In this document: in pieces, positions 45,832 to 58,189 of the stretch
Position numbering within the stretch: position 1 is the first letter of the stretch
Layout: each line of letters starts with the position of its first letter
NCBI RefSeq assembly: GCF_910592395.1
Contig: NC_088318.1
Coordinates: 5,044,756 to 5,108,755 of the forward strand
Reading direction: 5' to 3'
From: Lineus longissimus
Taxonomy: Eukaryota > Nemertea > Pilidiophora > Heteronemertea > Lineidae
Length of the DNA stretch: 64,000 nt
Program-made: the position numbers and the translations under genes
Notes under the pieces: generated by a model
What the model was told of the DNA's origin: nothing
Seen by the model: the letters and a program-made list of their open reading frames with translations, nothing else
Databases searched by the model: none

Positions 45832-45987
45832 ATGGGTGCTCTAAGAAACACTCTTCTAATAATCTCCTCGTTGCTATTGACTCTGAGCTATTGCAATGGA
45901 CAATTCACTGAAACTCAAAAGCAGGAGCTGCTGGATAGACACAACAAGGGGAGGAGGCTGCAGAAGGCTTCAGACATGAACGAACTG
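45832..45987 (+). CDS. Gene B exon 1: signal peptide and start of CAP
   Basis: ATG in context AACAATGG. MGALRNTLLIISSLLLTLSY, CNGQ, then RHNKGRRLQKASDMNEL. 156 bp, donor CTG/GTGAGT. Confidence 0.88.
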
Positions 45988-48900
45988 GTGAGTGTTATTG
46001 ATCTTACTTCGGTGGAATAATTAAGCATCAAATTGTAGTTTAATGTTTTTTTAAATTGGAAACATTGAATTTTTAGTTGTCTTTCATGATTCTTTTCTCT
46101 TGTACTTAAGGAATTGAACCCTCGGCTTCGGACCTTGGTTGAGTTACCAAGACACTCGAGGGTGGAGCTAAAATACAGTCCAAACCCTCGCCTGTCGGCT
46201 CGGGTTTGGACGAAATTTTAGCTCCACCCGAGAGTGTCTTGGTAACTCAACCAAGGTCCGAAGCCGAGGGTTCAATTTCTATTCTAAAATACCTCAAACT
46301 TAAAAAGATAGGCCACGAAATAACTTGAATATGTGCGAATTTGGCAAATTCCATCCATCGCCTGCCCGGAGCGCCGGTAGCGCCGTTGTTTACATTATGT
46401 TACGGCAGCGCGTATAGGAAGTCCGGATCGGCTCGCTCAAGTGACGCTAAAATCCGCGCAAATGGGCTTTTTGGAGCGTTTTTCTCAGCAAATATGTGTA
46501 GTGCTCATTAAAAAACTTAGGGTGGTTGATGCTTCCTTGGCTGATTTGTGTTTGAAGCAGTGTTTTGAGAGCCTCAAACTTCTGAAGTGAGCTGTGTGCA
46601 TGGTTCCACATTTTAGTGCAACCCGAGGGAACTTTGGTAGAGCATCTTGGTTGCGTGTCCAAAACACTCCACTCTCAGAACGAGGCTTATGCATTTTCCA
46701 TTTAAAAGTTGACTTTACGGTACCAAGGTATTTTAGAATATAATTCCACGGTTCTATATAATTATACATGTGGAGTCCATGACTTATGTCGAGATTTCTT
46801 AGGTGTTCCCTTTCGCGCCAACTGCAATAGCACTAACCATGCTAACTATAATATGTACCTGTAGTTTGAGAACGGAGGTATGTAGCCATATCACTGTTTT
46901 ACAAATACGACAACGGTATACAATTACGATAAAAATGGCATTAAAAAACAGATAAAAAATACAACTACTAAATAAATAGAACAGCAACCCGGGATGCAAC
47001 TGAAGAAGCAGAGCACCAGAGGTTAACTAAGTGCAATGTAGCGCACCAGCCAAGACGCAGCATGTTCGGGCATTACTGCCTGTACGGGTGTCAAAGAAAA
47101 TAATTCTGAATCACATTTGTGGGCCAGGATCCTCTTTTTCACGAAATGCCGGAAAATGATGACTTGCGCAGGAAAAAGAATCATTTATTTATTTTTGGCA
47201 CCAAACGCCCGGGATCAAATGACTTGCATTAACACACTCAACATACGAGTAGCCAGGAGTTACAGGAAGGAAGGCGTTTTTGTCAAAGGGTGGAGCGTTT
47301 TCCAAAGATTAAGGCAGTACGCGGTCAATTTGTATATATCTTTCAGCATGGGGGATTTTTAGGGAGTTTGAGGTGATCAGGTTTTTGGTGTAGGCCTAAA
47401 TCATAAACAACCATTGCAAACTTATCAGCTCAGCATTCTAGGTTAATGCCGGGACGTGGCATAATTAATATCTACGCTTCGGAATTGATCACTCTTCAAT
47501 CATTCAATCAATGTTGGCATTTGTAGAGCGCTCCAATTACTCAGCGAGTGGTTATGGTGGAGCGCTTTTTTCCCCCAAGTCAACTGCAAAAAGGTGGGCC
47601 TTTAGAAGGGACTTGAAAGTCTGGAGGGAATCAATCTTACGGAGCTTTTGCGGCAGCTGGTTCCACAGTTTTGGAGCAGCTACCGTAAAGGAACGCCCAT
47701 CTAGAGTCTGGCACTTGAACCGAGGAACCTCAAGGAACATCGCAGATCCTCATTTAAGGCTTTGGCGATCGATCCTTGTTAACTGAATCATGGATCGGAG
47801 ATATCCTGGAGCCTCCCTAGTCAAGCACTTGAACACCAAGAGCAGAATCTTGTACTGGATCCTGAGCTTGACTGGTAGCCAGTGCAGGTGAACCAGCACA
47901 GGGGAAATATGGTCAAACTTTCCCACCAAAGACACAACTCTTCCGGCAGAGTTAAAAACCTGTTGGATTCGACCTGTTGGTACAATAAAACGGGTTGGAC
48001 TATGTCTGCTCATGAATGGACAGTCAGAATCTTGGCTTCTGTCGTGGCAAGCGAGACTGTTCACGACAACATGGTCATTTTGTGATTGCTCCCATGCTAA
48101 GGCACTTGAGCTGAAATATGAGATTCGTGGGTATTTGATTGATACCATGTTTTTTTACAATATTTTCAAAAGGATTCCTACATTACAAAACTCCCGCAGT
48201 TGATGGCCTACACCCGTATTTGCTTAAACAATCAATCATATTTATGTAATGTTTGTTCACTAAAGAGTGAAGATTATTCAGGACATTAGACCTAAGAAAG
48301 ACGATGAATTCCATCATTTTTACACAAACATGACTATGTGCATTGGATGGAATTGGCTTAAAGTGACACTCAAAATCTCGATTTTTATAAGAGGTGGTCA
48401 AACACTTGCCAGTGTCACAGGATATAGTTATAGCCTGCACGATGACACAGTTTCATTGCAGCTGTCCTGGTATTGGCGATCATCAAAATACTTTTTCCTA
48501 AATCCTTTAAAAGAGTTTGCTCACAAAATGATTATTACATCAACGTGTAGGTCGCCCTTAACGAGAGAGAAAAAGGGACTAAAGCCGATAATTCCTAAGC
48601 ATGAACCTCTAGCTTGTTTATAGGATCAGTACTCTTGATTTTCCCCTTTCCTTCTTTTCAAAATGAACATTTTTTACAGTATACCCGGACGCGATTGACT
48701 TTTCTTTTATCAGCTTCACCAGGTATTACTTGACTTGCCCGACTGTACATCTCACGAGTTCAGTTCAAACATGCCAAACGTCTCTAAAAAACCCGTACTA
48801 TCCCAGGCCAGACCAGACTAGTACAAAGGGCCAAGACAGTGACTGGACGCGAAGGAGGAGTGGAGGTATGGACAGTAGGCCTTGTTTCGTAGCAGTTGGA

Positions 48901-51900
48901 CTATATATCGCAAATGTACCAATTACACGAAACCCCCTTGGAGAAGTTCCCGTCTGTTTTTTATAACCCCGGGTCGTTAACGCACAATACGGTGAAATTT
49001 CGAACATAAATATATTCATCACGCTATCCCGCCGCCCTATTCTGACACCAAATTACCCAGCGAAAGAACTTAAATATTTGAAAGTAGTTCTAATTGGGTG
49101 AACGCGATAAGTGATCTGTATTTGCGATTTTCGCAACGGGTGTTAAATTATATGGTTGGTAAAAAGGTTAAATATTGAATGATTTTTGTCTGTGATATAT
49201 TGACGAGTTCACGCAAGCAACAAACGTGTATTAATGTATGTGTAGAATCATTTGCGAAGTAATGTATTTTGTTCCTGTACCGTGGAGATAAAGTCAACAA
49301 AAGAGGTCTTGTTATTTACAATGTCTGAGTGTCATGGAGTTCGTTCAAAGCTCCCCTTGGCGCATACATGTAGAAAGCCAAAAAAATGAGGATAATAGTT
49401 ATCACAGTTATGTGCACCTAATGACTGATATTACGGATAATCTACCTGAAAATCGTCTTTTTCTGCATCGAAAACGTCTATTTGGCAAATTTGTAAAAAA
49501 AGACCCAGCCATCTCAGCTTATTGAAAATTGATTCGTATACGTGTAGTTCAGAATTCAGTCATCAATGATTGTGATAGAGACAATATTCAAAAATGTTCC
49601 ACAGATACGTCATATGGTACATGTATGAATGATTACAGCTTGTAAGCTGTAACATATATAATGTACGAGCTTAATAATCAAAGAAATAATGCAGTATCAG
49701 GCCTATTTAGTTATGAAGTCTAATTCTCACCTTCTCAGCCTACGAGAACAGGAACGAAGTGGCATATGCACGACGTATCTTGCATTGCCTGTAGTCAGAA
49801 ACGCAATGCGTCTGTAATGTCTCGTATGCCTTGAAATAACAAATATAAATACAAAACAATCGACCTGATGGCGTCGGCCAGAGAAAAAATCTAGTTTTTC
49901 TCGTACGCGTATGATAACATGAACCTCTCTTAATGGTTTCGTTCAGCCAGGTTTCTACTTTTCTCGTTAAAGGCCTGGGACGATGCCCTGGCGAGCGAAG
50001 GCCAGAAATTAGCTGAGACTTGCGTAGGCGGTCATGTGACGGTTATTGTTGCTGGCATCGATACCGTGGGGCAGAACCTCTTCTGGCGGCAGGGTGCAAG
50101 CAACCCGCTGAATGCTTATGATGCTTGGTACGGCGAGATACATGACTATAATAAGGATACCAATACATGTAACAAAGATGCAAAGTGTGGCCATTACAGA
50201 ATGGTAAGTAGTGAAAGTGTCAATTAGTACACGTATTAATCATTAATATCATGAACCAACCTTTAAACAATGTTGCGTGTATACATTCTTCCCATGAAAT
50301 GAAACCAGACGGGTCAAAATGTAAACAAAAGCAGGCCATCTATCAAAACATACTATAGTTAATATTTCCGAGTAATGTTTAGACATACAATTTCAATTTT
50401 CAATCTCAATTTCAATCTAAATCACAATAAAGTTATCTTTAACCTTTTTAAACATTTGTATGGCGGAAACTTAAAGGCACTCCCCTATCATGCCTATGGC
50501 GATTCCGGTAAAGTACAGACTTCCTAGTTCGACTAAAACAAATCATTTGGTTATAAGACTAATGATCATGATGATTGCCTTACTGCCCTTAATCAGAGCC
50601 TTTCAAATAAACTCTGGTTCAAGCTAGACGTCCAATAATGACATAAATATTCCATATGTAGGTTTTGTCTCTTATTTCAAATCAGTAATTTAAAAAAAAA
50701 ATTTAATGTATTGTTTTAATTTGCCCGTTTCTCACAGGTTGTTCTGAACACTTTAACAAAAGTTGGCTGTGGTTTTAAGGTTTGTCCGTCGTTCAAAAGC
50801 TTTGACAAGGGCACCCTTAGTGATGTGACTTATGTCGTTTGCCATTATGATGAGTAAGTATCGAAATACATGTACATTATGAATGGGAATGATACATGGT
50901 GATAGAAGGAACTAAACTAAGTAGATGTGGAAGGTGTTTTTAAGCTACAGACCTTATATTACATGCACATGATTGTATATCCGAATATAATAACCCTGCA
51001 TCTCTTCTGTACGTTTTGAAATCTACCAGGAATTCTCTAAATAATTTTTTAAATAATTTAAAATAATTCTCATTCGCAAAATTATATATTAAACAAATTT
51101 CGATTTTCCTCATGATATATACGGATACTTTTATTCTTCCAGCGCACCACTTGTAAGTGGCGCGGTCTTTACGGCAGGTAGCCCCTGCAGGAAATGTCTT
51201 TCAGGAAAATTCTGGTGCAACAAGAATTTATGCCGTAAGTTTGCCGGAATAATTAAGAATAAACGAAGCGGCCTGCTTCAGCTAGATTTTCGGTTTCTGT
51301 TTTCGACATTTGACTATTGCTTCCAAAACAGGGAGCGGCGACGTCTAGTGGTTATGGTCTCGGACTCGTAATCCGGAGATCATGGGTTCGGCTCCCGGCT
51401 CTGACTGCTCGCTTTGGATCTTGGGAAAATCCATTTACCCTACTTTCCTAACCGCACCCTGATGTAAGTGGGTACAAGTCTGACTGGGGAGGTATCCTAC
51501 GATGGACTATAACATCCCATCCAGGGGGAGTTAATTCTTCTTAAATCGTTTAGGGCTATAGGACCTGGGATAATCTCCGGTTTGAGGAGCCAATAATTGG
51601 CTCGGGCCTATAGGCCGAGCACCATTTTAAAAAAGAGACCTCAAACCTAAAAAAAAACATTTATTGAAAAAAAGAGCATTTGTTTTGGTTTACTGTGTTT
51701 ACTGTCTGAAGAGTATTGTACAAATATTTTCCACAGTGAAATGGGTGGCAATCAGTGAAATTAGGACCTTTCAAGTAATTTTGAAGATGATAGTACAGAG
51801 CGTCTTTTTCCAAGATACCGCCACTGCAGTCCAAATCACAATTGTCATCCCTTAATTTGCGTCATTGACGCATTACCCGGCGCGTAAGTCGCACGAAGGT

Positions 51901-54900
51901 CGCGCTTACACGAAACATGGAGAGATAAGTGCGTCACTGGTGCGTCGTCATCGCGCAACGTACACGCGTGTGATTTGGACTGTAAAAGTGTTTTGAGGTT
52001 ATAAGGGATATGTAGGATAGTGTGTTTCCCTTTTGCCATCTGTCTTGTTTACGTTCGCTGTGTTTATATATCACAATCTATGACTTCTAGGTACGACCTG
52101 CACTGCAGCCGGCAGTAATTGCGGTAAGTTGAAAAGGTTTCCCATTTAAAATGATTGTCTTCAAAGCACTTTTTACATTCAAGTGGGGAAGGGGAACCCT
52201 TTTTTAATCTGCACTAAAAATACCGTTTAAGTACCAATTAATATCCGATCCAAAAGTTGGTAACGTAAAGGCCCCTAATATGACTTGTTTTATTCTGACA
52301 TCATCATGGCAGTGCCCGCTTTTCCTCGCAGATTTGTCAATGTGACGAAGACACTTGTCCATTTGACTTCATTATTGGGTGTGAATTATCAATATTGGAA
52401 ACATCTCAACATTTACAATAATATTGTTTTCGAATGTATATCCAATATTCTTCTTCAGAATGTTATGCAAAGTATGACGGAGTGTGTTCAAACTGCGGCG
52501 CTGCCAATGAAGCGGATTGCACTTGTAAATGTGCAGACGGGTACCTTGGGAAGTACTGCACAGGTAAGTTAGTAGTTCCGATACAAGGTAACCACTATCC
52601 TGTTGGTTCTCCCTCAACTCTTCCGCTACCACATCCGGTTTAATTTGACAATTTGAGTTTTAATTGACACACCAGGGCTAGTGACATTCAGCACATCCCG
52701 CCATTGTAACGCGGTTAATTACGCCGTACACCCAGTTTCCAGTGTGCTCCCATGTACGCATGTTGGCTACTTTTTTAAACCGCACCGAAAGTACACAATT
52801 CGTCGATGATTTCACAAAAGTGACCAGTCTGCAATAACTCTTTAAGCTATATTCATGCATTTCGTGCCATTATACTCGTTCTGATGTAACGCACAGCGTC
52901 ATTCAAACTATACGGAATTCTTTAGTGGAGTTTTCTCAAAATGACAAAATTCGCCGATTGGTCACTTCGTGAAATCATCGACGAATTCTTATATAAGTAA
53001 ACATATTTGTTTCGCAGATCTTGGTAACATTTTTCATTAAAAAGAACCCATCTAATTGTTTATGACGGTCAGAGGCTGTGCACACAGCTCCTTCACTGTA
53101 CATGATGTCAACATTACATGTAACTGTCCATGTAATTCAAATATTTCTTCTTTCTCAAAGTGAAAAGATATTTCAACACGAAAAAAGGATCACCGAGAAG
53201 CATGCACACTTACTGTTCAAGACAATCCGGAGTATATGTGCATATCTTCATACATAACAGTGTTGCCTTTCTCCAACAGAAATCCACAAATTACATGAAA
53301 CGACGAATTCAAAACACATCTATTTTAATATTCTCTACCACAGAAAAATGCGAAGACTTGCCTACTGGGACCAACATCAAGACATCATGCACGGCAGACA
53401 TTAAAGATGACCCGGAGTATTTCTGCATTGGTGACGGAGGGAAGTGTTGCCCGTATATCAAAGAAAGAACTTGCAGAGCAACCTGTGCACCTTTCTCTAA
53501 ACTATGCGGTAAGTATTCCATCCTGATTCTCTGCGCCTTGGGCCAACTCATATTCACGGGCTGTACGTTCGGATGGCGCATGGGCATACCACGGGGTCAA
53601 TACGATATGAGTACGGGCTAATGTTGTCTTTTACGTCCGCAGATCAGAAAGGAATTACCGCAACCTTTCTTCCCGACTTTGAACGGTGACCATTAAAAAA
53701 ACGGCATATGTAAGGGAAATAGCTCATTGGTATCTTTTTTGCTCCACAAATGCAGAAAATGAGATGATGAAGTTGGTTTGCTTGCAGAATCTTCAAATTG
53801 TCGCTGAGAACAAACTAAAATGTTACTTTGTAAGCAATCCTTGCCAAAATATTCTGACAGGTTTTGCCATAGAATGAATTGTTCATTAGTTTAGAGAATT
53901 TTTTTTTTCAGAAAATGATAGCATTATGGTGAAATAAATACAATGTACATGTAGTTTGAATAATATGCTCTGTTTTTTTAATTTTTTGTGTATTCAATAA
54001 TTATTGCAAAGGCCTATTTTATTTGTTGTTCAAACAGCTTTATCGGATCCTTAATAACGTTCGATTTAAATTTCATTTCGTGATAGATCCTTATGATTTA
54101 CCTTAGACGAAGTTTTCATCAACCTCACCGGTGAACACCCTCAGGTCTTTAAACCAATCCTATTTGTATATGCCAAAACACCCCAATCTTCATCATGTAG
54201 GATTGTCCCACAGTTCAATAGAGAGAACATTCTAGCATGACACTCTGCTTATCTTCAAGAGTTTGGCCATATGAACTAAATTGACATGAGTAATGAAGCA
54301 TTAAATCCTTCATTAGTCAAATATTTGCCTCCTGATGAGCAGTCCTATCAATACTCTGCTACCCCTGCCAAGTGTAGCTCATAAAACTTTAGATGGTTTC
54401 CTGTTTTAGTATAAGATCATGGATAACGGGCATTTTAGACTTTTTACGACATTTGATGAAAAACACGGAAGAATGTACCATTTCCTAGACGCAAGGGCCC
54501 AACGCGCCGCGTAGTGGCAAAAAAGCGAAGCTGGCGAAACATTTATAACTGGTCACCGTCACTTATTATTGGACTTATAGCGCATTAACGGGGTTGCAAC
54601 TATTTTGCTTTATAGCATGCGACCTTACGCCGATCTATTTGTATAAAGTGATAATTGGAAGGTATATAGTAGGAAATATCAATAAAATAATCATTCCATG
54701 TCGTCTTTTGAGGGCATTTTTGATTGTAAAAAATATATGTGTACGTAACCGGAGTCTCTGCAATGATAATTTTATCACAGCAGTCTCGCGCAAGTAGAAG
54801 TTCTTTACCTATTAGTTCTTCACTTATTAGTCTGATGCAAAGCCAGACGTTTTCCATTACGATTTCATTTCGATGTTTGACCAGAAGGAGCAGTGCGCGA

Positions 54901-57900
54901 GATATGCTAATGAGCAGACTACCCTCGCTTGAGTTTCGGAAGAATGTTCCATATCGCGTTAAGCTGACCACTGCTTACCATGACAGGCGTGCATTGGACT
55001 GGTACAGGTTGGAACTGAACATTGAATATGCTGGTGGTGACGCTTTCTGATGAGAAGTTGGTCGTAAATGATGCAGTATCCTTGGACTTGTCCACAGCAT
55101 CGTTCAATCATTGCTCTCTGAGCTGGCTTGATTCTGTTCTTACCAAAATACTGAGACCAAATGCCTGTTCACTGTGCTTTAAGAGAGACTGGCGCCATGC
55201 CTAGTCTCTCTTAAAGCACAGTCAACAGACACCAACCCCCTCAGACTCAGAAACAGCAAACGCCCAACCCTTCCAGCTACCTTAATACTTCTGGATTTGT
55301 GTGGTTGGTCAATTGCCCCTGGTGAGTTTGCTGGTGCTTGCGAACATGTAGGAAATGATTTAAAATTTGTTGTATGCTTTCAGTTGCCTTGACTCCTGCA
55401 TTAAAAACAGCTGCAACCACGGGTTGTACACAGACCAAGCCAACAGCTCCGGTAAGGGATAACTGACAATCCATGAGGAATTCTTGATCAATGTTACCAA
55501 GAATTCATAAAGACAAGTCGAACTTCAGAAATATAAAAAAATCAAGCTTTTAAGGGTTGGTGAAAGTTTCCTGAACTCAGACACTAAAATGTTATTGATT
55601 CATTGTAAAGATATTACCAAGATGAACAAAATGATATCTTATTTAGCTCTGAACTCCTAAAGATAAAGGAGATACAGAGCACTTTGTCGAAGACACAAAA
55701 CTGATTATTTAATTTCCCATGCTATGGCGGGATGGTGGGCATTCTTTGTCTTCGAGGGGTTTTAGAACCTCGTTAAAATACCTTTTCCTCATTAGTCTAA
55801 TAATCACTACTAAACGAGTGACGCTATTTGAGGCATATATTTTGTGACGAAAATCAAGCAACAACCAGCCAATAGTAGTGATAGCCATTGAACAGAAGAC
55901 GAGTTATCTTGCAAAAGCCCCCTAATGTCAAAATTTGGAACCTAGTGCTAGTTAAGATGCTGTAGCATTGGTTCCAAATTCTTAGTCTTTATGAATTCTA
56001 GCTGTTATTTGTACTTTAATAGCATCCCGCGAAGTTACTATTTATAGCTCACAAGGTCATTTGCATAAGATATTGATGACGTTTTAGTCACGTGACAGAC
56101 GGACATCGACACTTATTTCTACGCATTTGAGCTTATTTCAAAGTCAATTATCTTTGACCCTGCATTGTTTTTAGCATGAATGATACCATAGAGTCAGAGA
56201 GAGAAATATTCAGAACAATTATGTAGTATTTCCAACACTCGGACATGTGCCAGATTGAATCTAACCGCCCTAGTTAGAAAGCCTGAATCCATTACGAAAC
56301 CGCATGTTTGTCCGACATTGCCTGTAATTCAGCGATGGGGAAATAGAGGGCAGCAGCTGCAGTGACGTCATCTTCGCGGAATGCTATCGATGTTAAACAA
56401 TAAGCAGTGAGAAAGCGTTGAGTTGCATTAATAACGGCTCAAAATTATTGGTCGGATTTAAATGGAGATACACCGTCTCTGTCACATGTGGTTGTCGATC
56501 GGCCAAAATTCAAACCCAGACCACTGGTGCACCAGGGTTTACAATTGTTATTCATATCAGAAGTTACATTCAGACTTGTTTGTAAAATGATAAATCATGT
56601 TGCGTACCATTGCAGATACTACCATAACTGAAATGAATAGTACTTGATAAGAATTTGAGAACATTTTGGGATAAAACATCATTTCTAAAGACCTGCTGGA
56701 GTCTGATAGATACATCAACGAGGATACTCTTGTTTGAGACATCGAAAAGTGGCCAAAATAATGTCTTTCGCTGAGGCGTTCGGTAGGATACACAGTATGT
56801 TCGTGACATCCTGAAGAATAGATGAATGGTTTACGGTGGCCGAGAGAATGAGACACTTTGCAGCATTATTTAGTTGATTTTGAAAATATGCCTCTCCAAC
56901 AGGTCGCGCCCGTCACAGATGCGACCGCAACCTCGCCATCAGATCCTTGCAAAAATCGGAAATGCACCAATGGAAAGAAAGTGACAGAGGGCGCTGTCTG
57001 CAAGTGTCAATGTGATGCGAAGTGGCAAGGGACATCCTGCGATGGTAAGAACACCTTGTTCCAAGAATAAAAAGGATTGATTCCACTAGGGAGTCTGGCT
57101 GCCAGCTTAGGTCATTGCCGCGGCAGAATTTTAACAACACTTGGCCCTAGCTGTTAGTGGTAATTGAAATTACGTCTACCAGCTGGTGCAACTGGCGTTT
57201 ATGATGACACTTCCACTCTAGATCTCAACCATATTCGATAATTTGAGTTCCCAAATACTTGCTGCAGCCACAAAAGAACGTGTAGTTTGTTTTCGCCGCG
57301 GTATCAACCTGAGCGGGACACCGCTGTAGTTCTTAACAGTAAGTCATGAGAGTCGATGACATATTTATCATGTTCATAGCAAAATCCGATAATGAACTTT
57401 CCTATACTCGATCAGCTACACATTTCAATGATGATTGGCATGATTTTCGTCACATACTTTAAGGACTCGTCATATTTCGTAAATTTGCATGACGATGCCA
57501 CGTTCATTACAGAATACACTTCCCTTATGATTCGTAAGTGTGCCTTGCGCTCTCGCATTCGTTATACTGGTCGTACGTTACAAAAGGGAGTTTTTGCAAA
57601 TCCCCGAAACGCCAACGTGAACGTCTATCTCATTGTTCGACCTTCTGATACCGATGTCGAACAATGGGAAAAGCGTTCACGTTGACGTTTCGTGGGATTT
57701 GCGAAAACTCAATAATCTCATCGCATGACGTCCTTTCAATCGTTGCGTTTCCATGTACTTCACTCCTTAATAACTTCCCAAGTTTGCATTTTGCTCTCAC
57801 ATACCTTAATTGCCTAGTTCTTCAATAAAATTTACGTATCAAATAGAAAAATAATCGTTTTGTTTTATGAAATTGAGACAACACAGTGAACTAACATCAA

Positions 57901-58189
57901 CAAAACTTTCTGTAGACCTATCTGCGACTCGATCTTGCAGACATTTACGTCTGCATGCCCGCATCACCATTCTCAAAAGCAGTGATAGTCGATATAGATA
58001 GTTCCGGTCATGCGAAAGGACGTTGCGCAAGGAGGTTGCTGCAGCTGGGGAATATAGCATTCGTTGATAGATTTATTTTCATTTTCAGTGACGGTCTCTG
58101 GCGGCCAGACAATAAACGCCAACATACTATGCGTGGGACTTCAGGTTCTGCTGATTTTCTTCACGTTTCTCCGTGCCAGCTTGGCTTAA
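45832..58189 (+). CDS. Gene B: CAP/EGF/ShKT-like protein with GPI-anchor-like C-terminus
   Basis: Ten exons join in phase to 1209 bp (402 residues): 45832-45987, 49973-50203, 50738-50853, 51143-51234, 52091-52123, 52459-52563, 53344-53508, 55384-55451, 56903-57044 and 58089-58189. Signal peptide ending SYCNG; CAP domain with His73, Gln86, Glu107 and His126 and YVVCHYD; hinge SPCRKC..GKFWC; EGF-like; eight-cysteine ShKT-like; short linker; one EGF-like cassette ending WQGTSCDG; then a small-residue VSGGQ site followed by a hydrophobic tail ending RASLA-stop. The last exon predicts GPI anchoring, in contrast with gene A's transmembrane exon. The first eight exons have the same lengths and phases as gene A. 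Function is unknown; a cell-surface CAP protein is the sequence-based prediction. Confidence 0.84.
46112..46276. repeat. Near-perfect 165-bp hairpin (about 62-bp arms)
   Basis: AATTGAACCCTCGGCTTCGG at the left end is exactly complementary to the right end, and the arms continue through CCAAGACACTC and GGAGCTAAAAT with one or two mismatches. The loop itself has a second inverted pair (GTCCAAACCC / GGGTTTGGAC). In intron 1 of gene B. Confidence 0.9.
47552..47965 (-). pseudogene. LINE reverse-transcriptase C-terminus, frameshifted, minus strand
   Basis: Two frames meet near 47745. The upstream one has GKFDHISPVLVHLHWLPVK, then YKILLLVFKCL and APGYL. The next has FLEVPRFK, RSFTVAAPKLWNQLPQKLR and LLKAHLF. 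This is the conserved end of CR1/Jockey-like LINE polyproteins (HWLPV..R..YKI; SFSVAAP.LWN.LP). After it comes GCGCTCTACAAATGCCAACA and a (TTGA)n-like tail. A dead, 5'-truncated copy in intron 1 of gene B. Confidence 0.88.
49973..50203 (+). CDS. Gene B exon 2: CAP core
   Basis: 231 bp. WDDALASEGQKLAETC, GGH, VGQNLFWRQGASNP, AYDAWYGEIHDY and CGHYRM. Acceptor TTAAAG, donor ATG/GTAAGT. Confidence 0.88.
50738..50853 (+). CDS. Gene B exon 3: CAP C-terminal strands
   Basis: 116 bp. VVLNTLTKVGCGFKVC and DVTYVVCHYD. Confidence 0.87.
51143..51234 (+). CDS. Gene B exon 4: CAP hinge
   Basis: 92 bp. APLVSGAVFTAGSPCRKC, GKFWC and NLC. Confidence 0.87.
51335..51660 (+). mobile_element. tRNA-derived SINE
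   Basis: The head TAGTGGTTATGGTCTCGGAC (box A region) is followed by TCGTAATCCGGAGATCATGG and box B GGTTCGGCTCC (51385-51395), closely resembling a tRNA. A tRNA-unrelated body (CCATTTACCCTACTTTCC..) and an A-rich end (51649-51658) follow. In intron 4 of gene B. Confidence 0.85.
52091..52123 (+). CDS. Gene B exon 5: 33-bp microexon
   Basis: TTCTAAGSNC between TTCTAG and GTAAGT. Homologous to the 33-bp exon of gene A. Confidence 0.82.
52459..52563 (+). CDS. Gene B exon 6: EGF-like module
   Basis: 105 bp. CYAKYDGVC, CGAANEADCTC, then DGYLGKYC. 85-90 percent identical to gene A exon 6 by eye. Confidence 0.87.
53344..53508 (+). CDS. Gene B exon 7: eight-cysteine ShKT-like module
   Basis: 165 bp. 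KCEDLPTGTNIKTSC, EYFC, GGKCC and RTCRATCAPFSKLC. Among the best-conserved exons between A and B, including at the nucleotide level. Confidence 0.86.
55166..55227. repeat. Short perfect hairpin (pre-miRNA-sized)
   Basis: ACTGTGCTTTAAGAGAGACT (55171-55190) and its exact complement (55203-55222) are separated by 12 bases. Pairing extends to 25 bp with one mismatch. In intron 7 of gene B. Confidence 0.85.
55384..55451 (+). CDS. Gene B exon 8: linker
   Basis: 68 bp. ALTPALKTAATTGC then Thr/Pro. Acceptor GCTTTCAG, donor CCG/GTAAGG. Confidence 0.8.
55517..55680. repeat. Segment duplicated upstream of gene C
   Basis: GAACTTCAGAAAT.., GTTTCCTGAACTCAGA, TGTTATTGATTCATTG, AAAGATATTACCAAGATGAAC and CAGAACTCCTAAAG-type words occur in the same order at 60235-60395. 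This copy is in intron 8 of gene B. Confidence 0.82.
56903..57044 (+). CDS. Gene B exon 9: EGF-like cassette
   Basis: 142 bp, phase 0 to 1. VAPVTDATATSPSDPC, KC.NGKKVTEG, CKCQC and KWQGTSCDG. Equivalent to gene A exon 9. Confidence 0.85.
57598..57710. repeat. 113-bp imperfect hairpin (about 53-bp arms)
   Basis: GAGTTTTTGCAAATCCCC..AACGTGAACG...CATTGTTCGAC is complementary to GTCGAACAATG...CGTTCACGTTGACGTTTCG...ATTTGCGAAAACTC with few mismatches. In intron 9 of gene B. Confidence 0.85.
58089..58189 (+). CDS. Gene B exon 10: GPI-signal-like C-terminus
   Basis: 101 bp after acceptor ATTTTCAG, phase 1, stop TAA at 58187-58189. VTVSGGQTINA then the hydrophobic run ILCVGLQVLLIFFTFL. A small-residue cleavage region followed by a terminal hydrophobic tail fits a GPI-anchor signal. 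Confidence 0.72.

Noticed and set aside
47511-47786. Plus-strand 91-residue ORF
   Set aside because: Antisense of the minus-strand LINE reverse-transcriptase end, which carries the conserved motifs.
53309-53587. Minus-strand ORF rich in Cys/Pro
   Set aside because: Antisense of gene B exon 7; the plus strand has the paralogue-supported exon.
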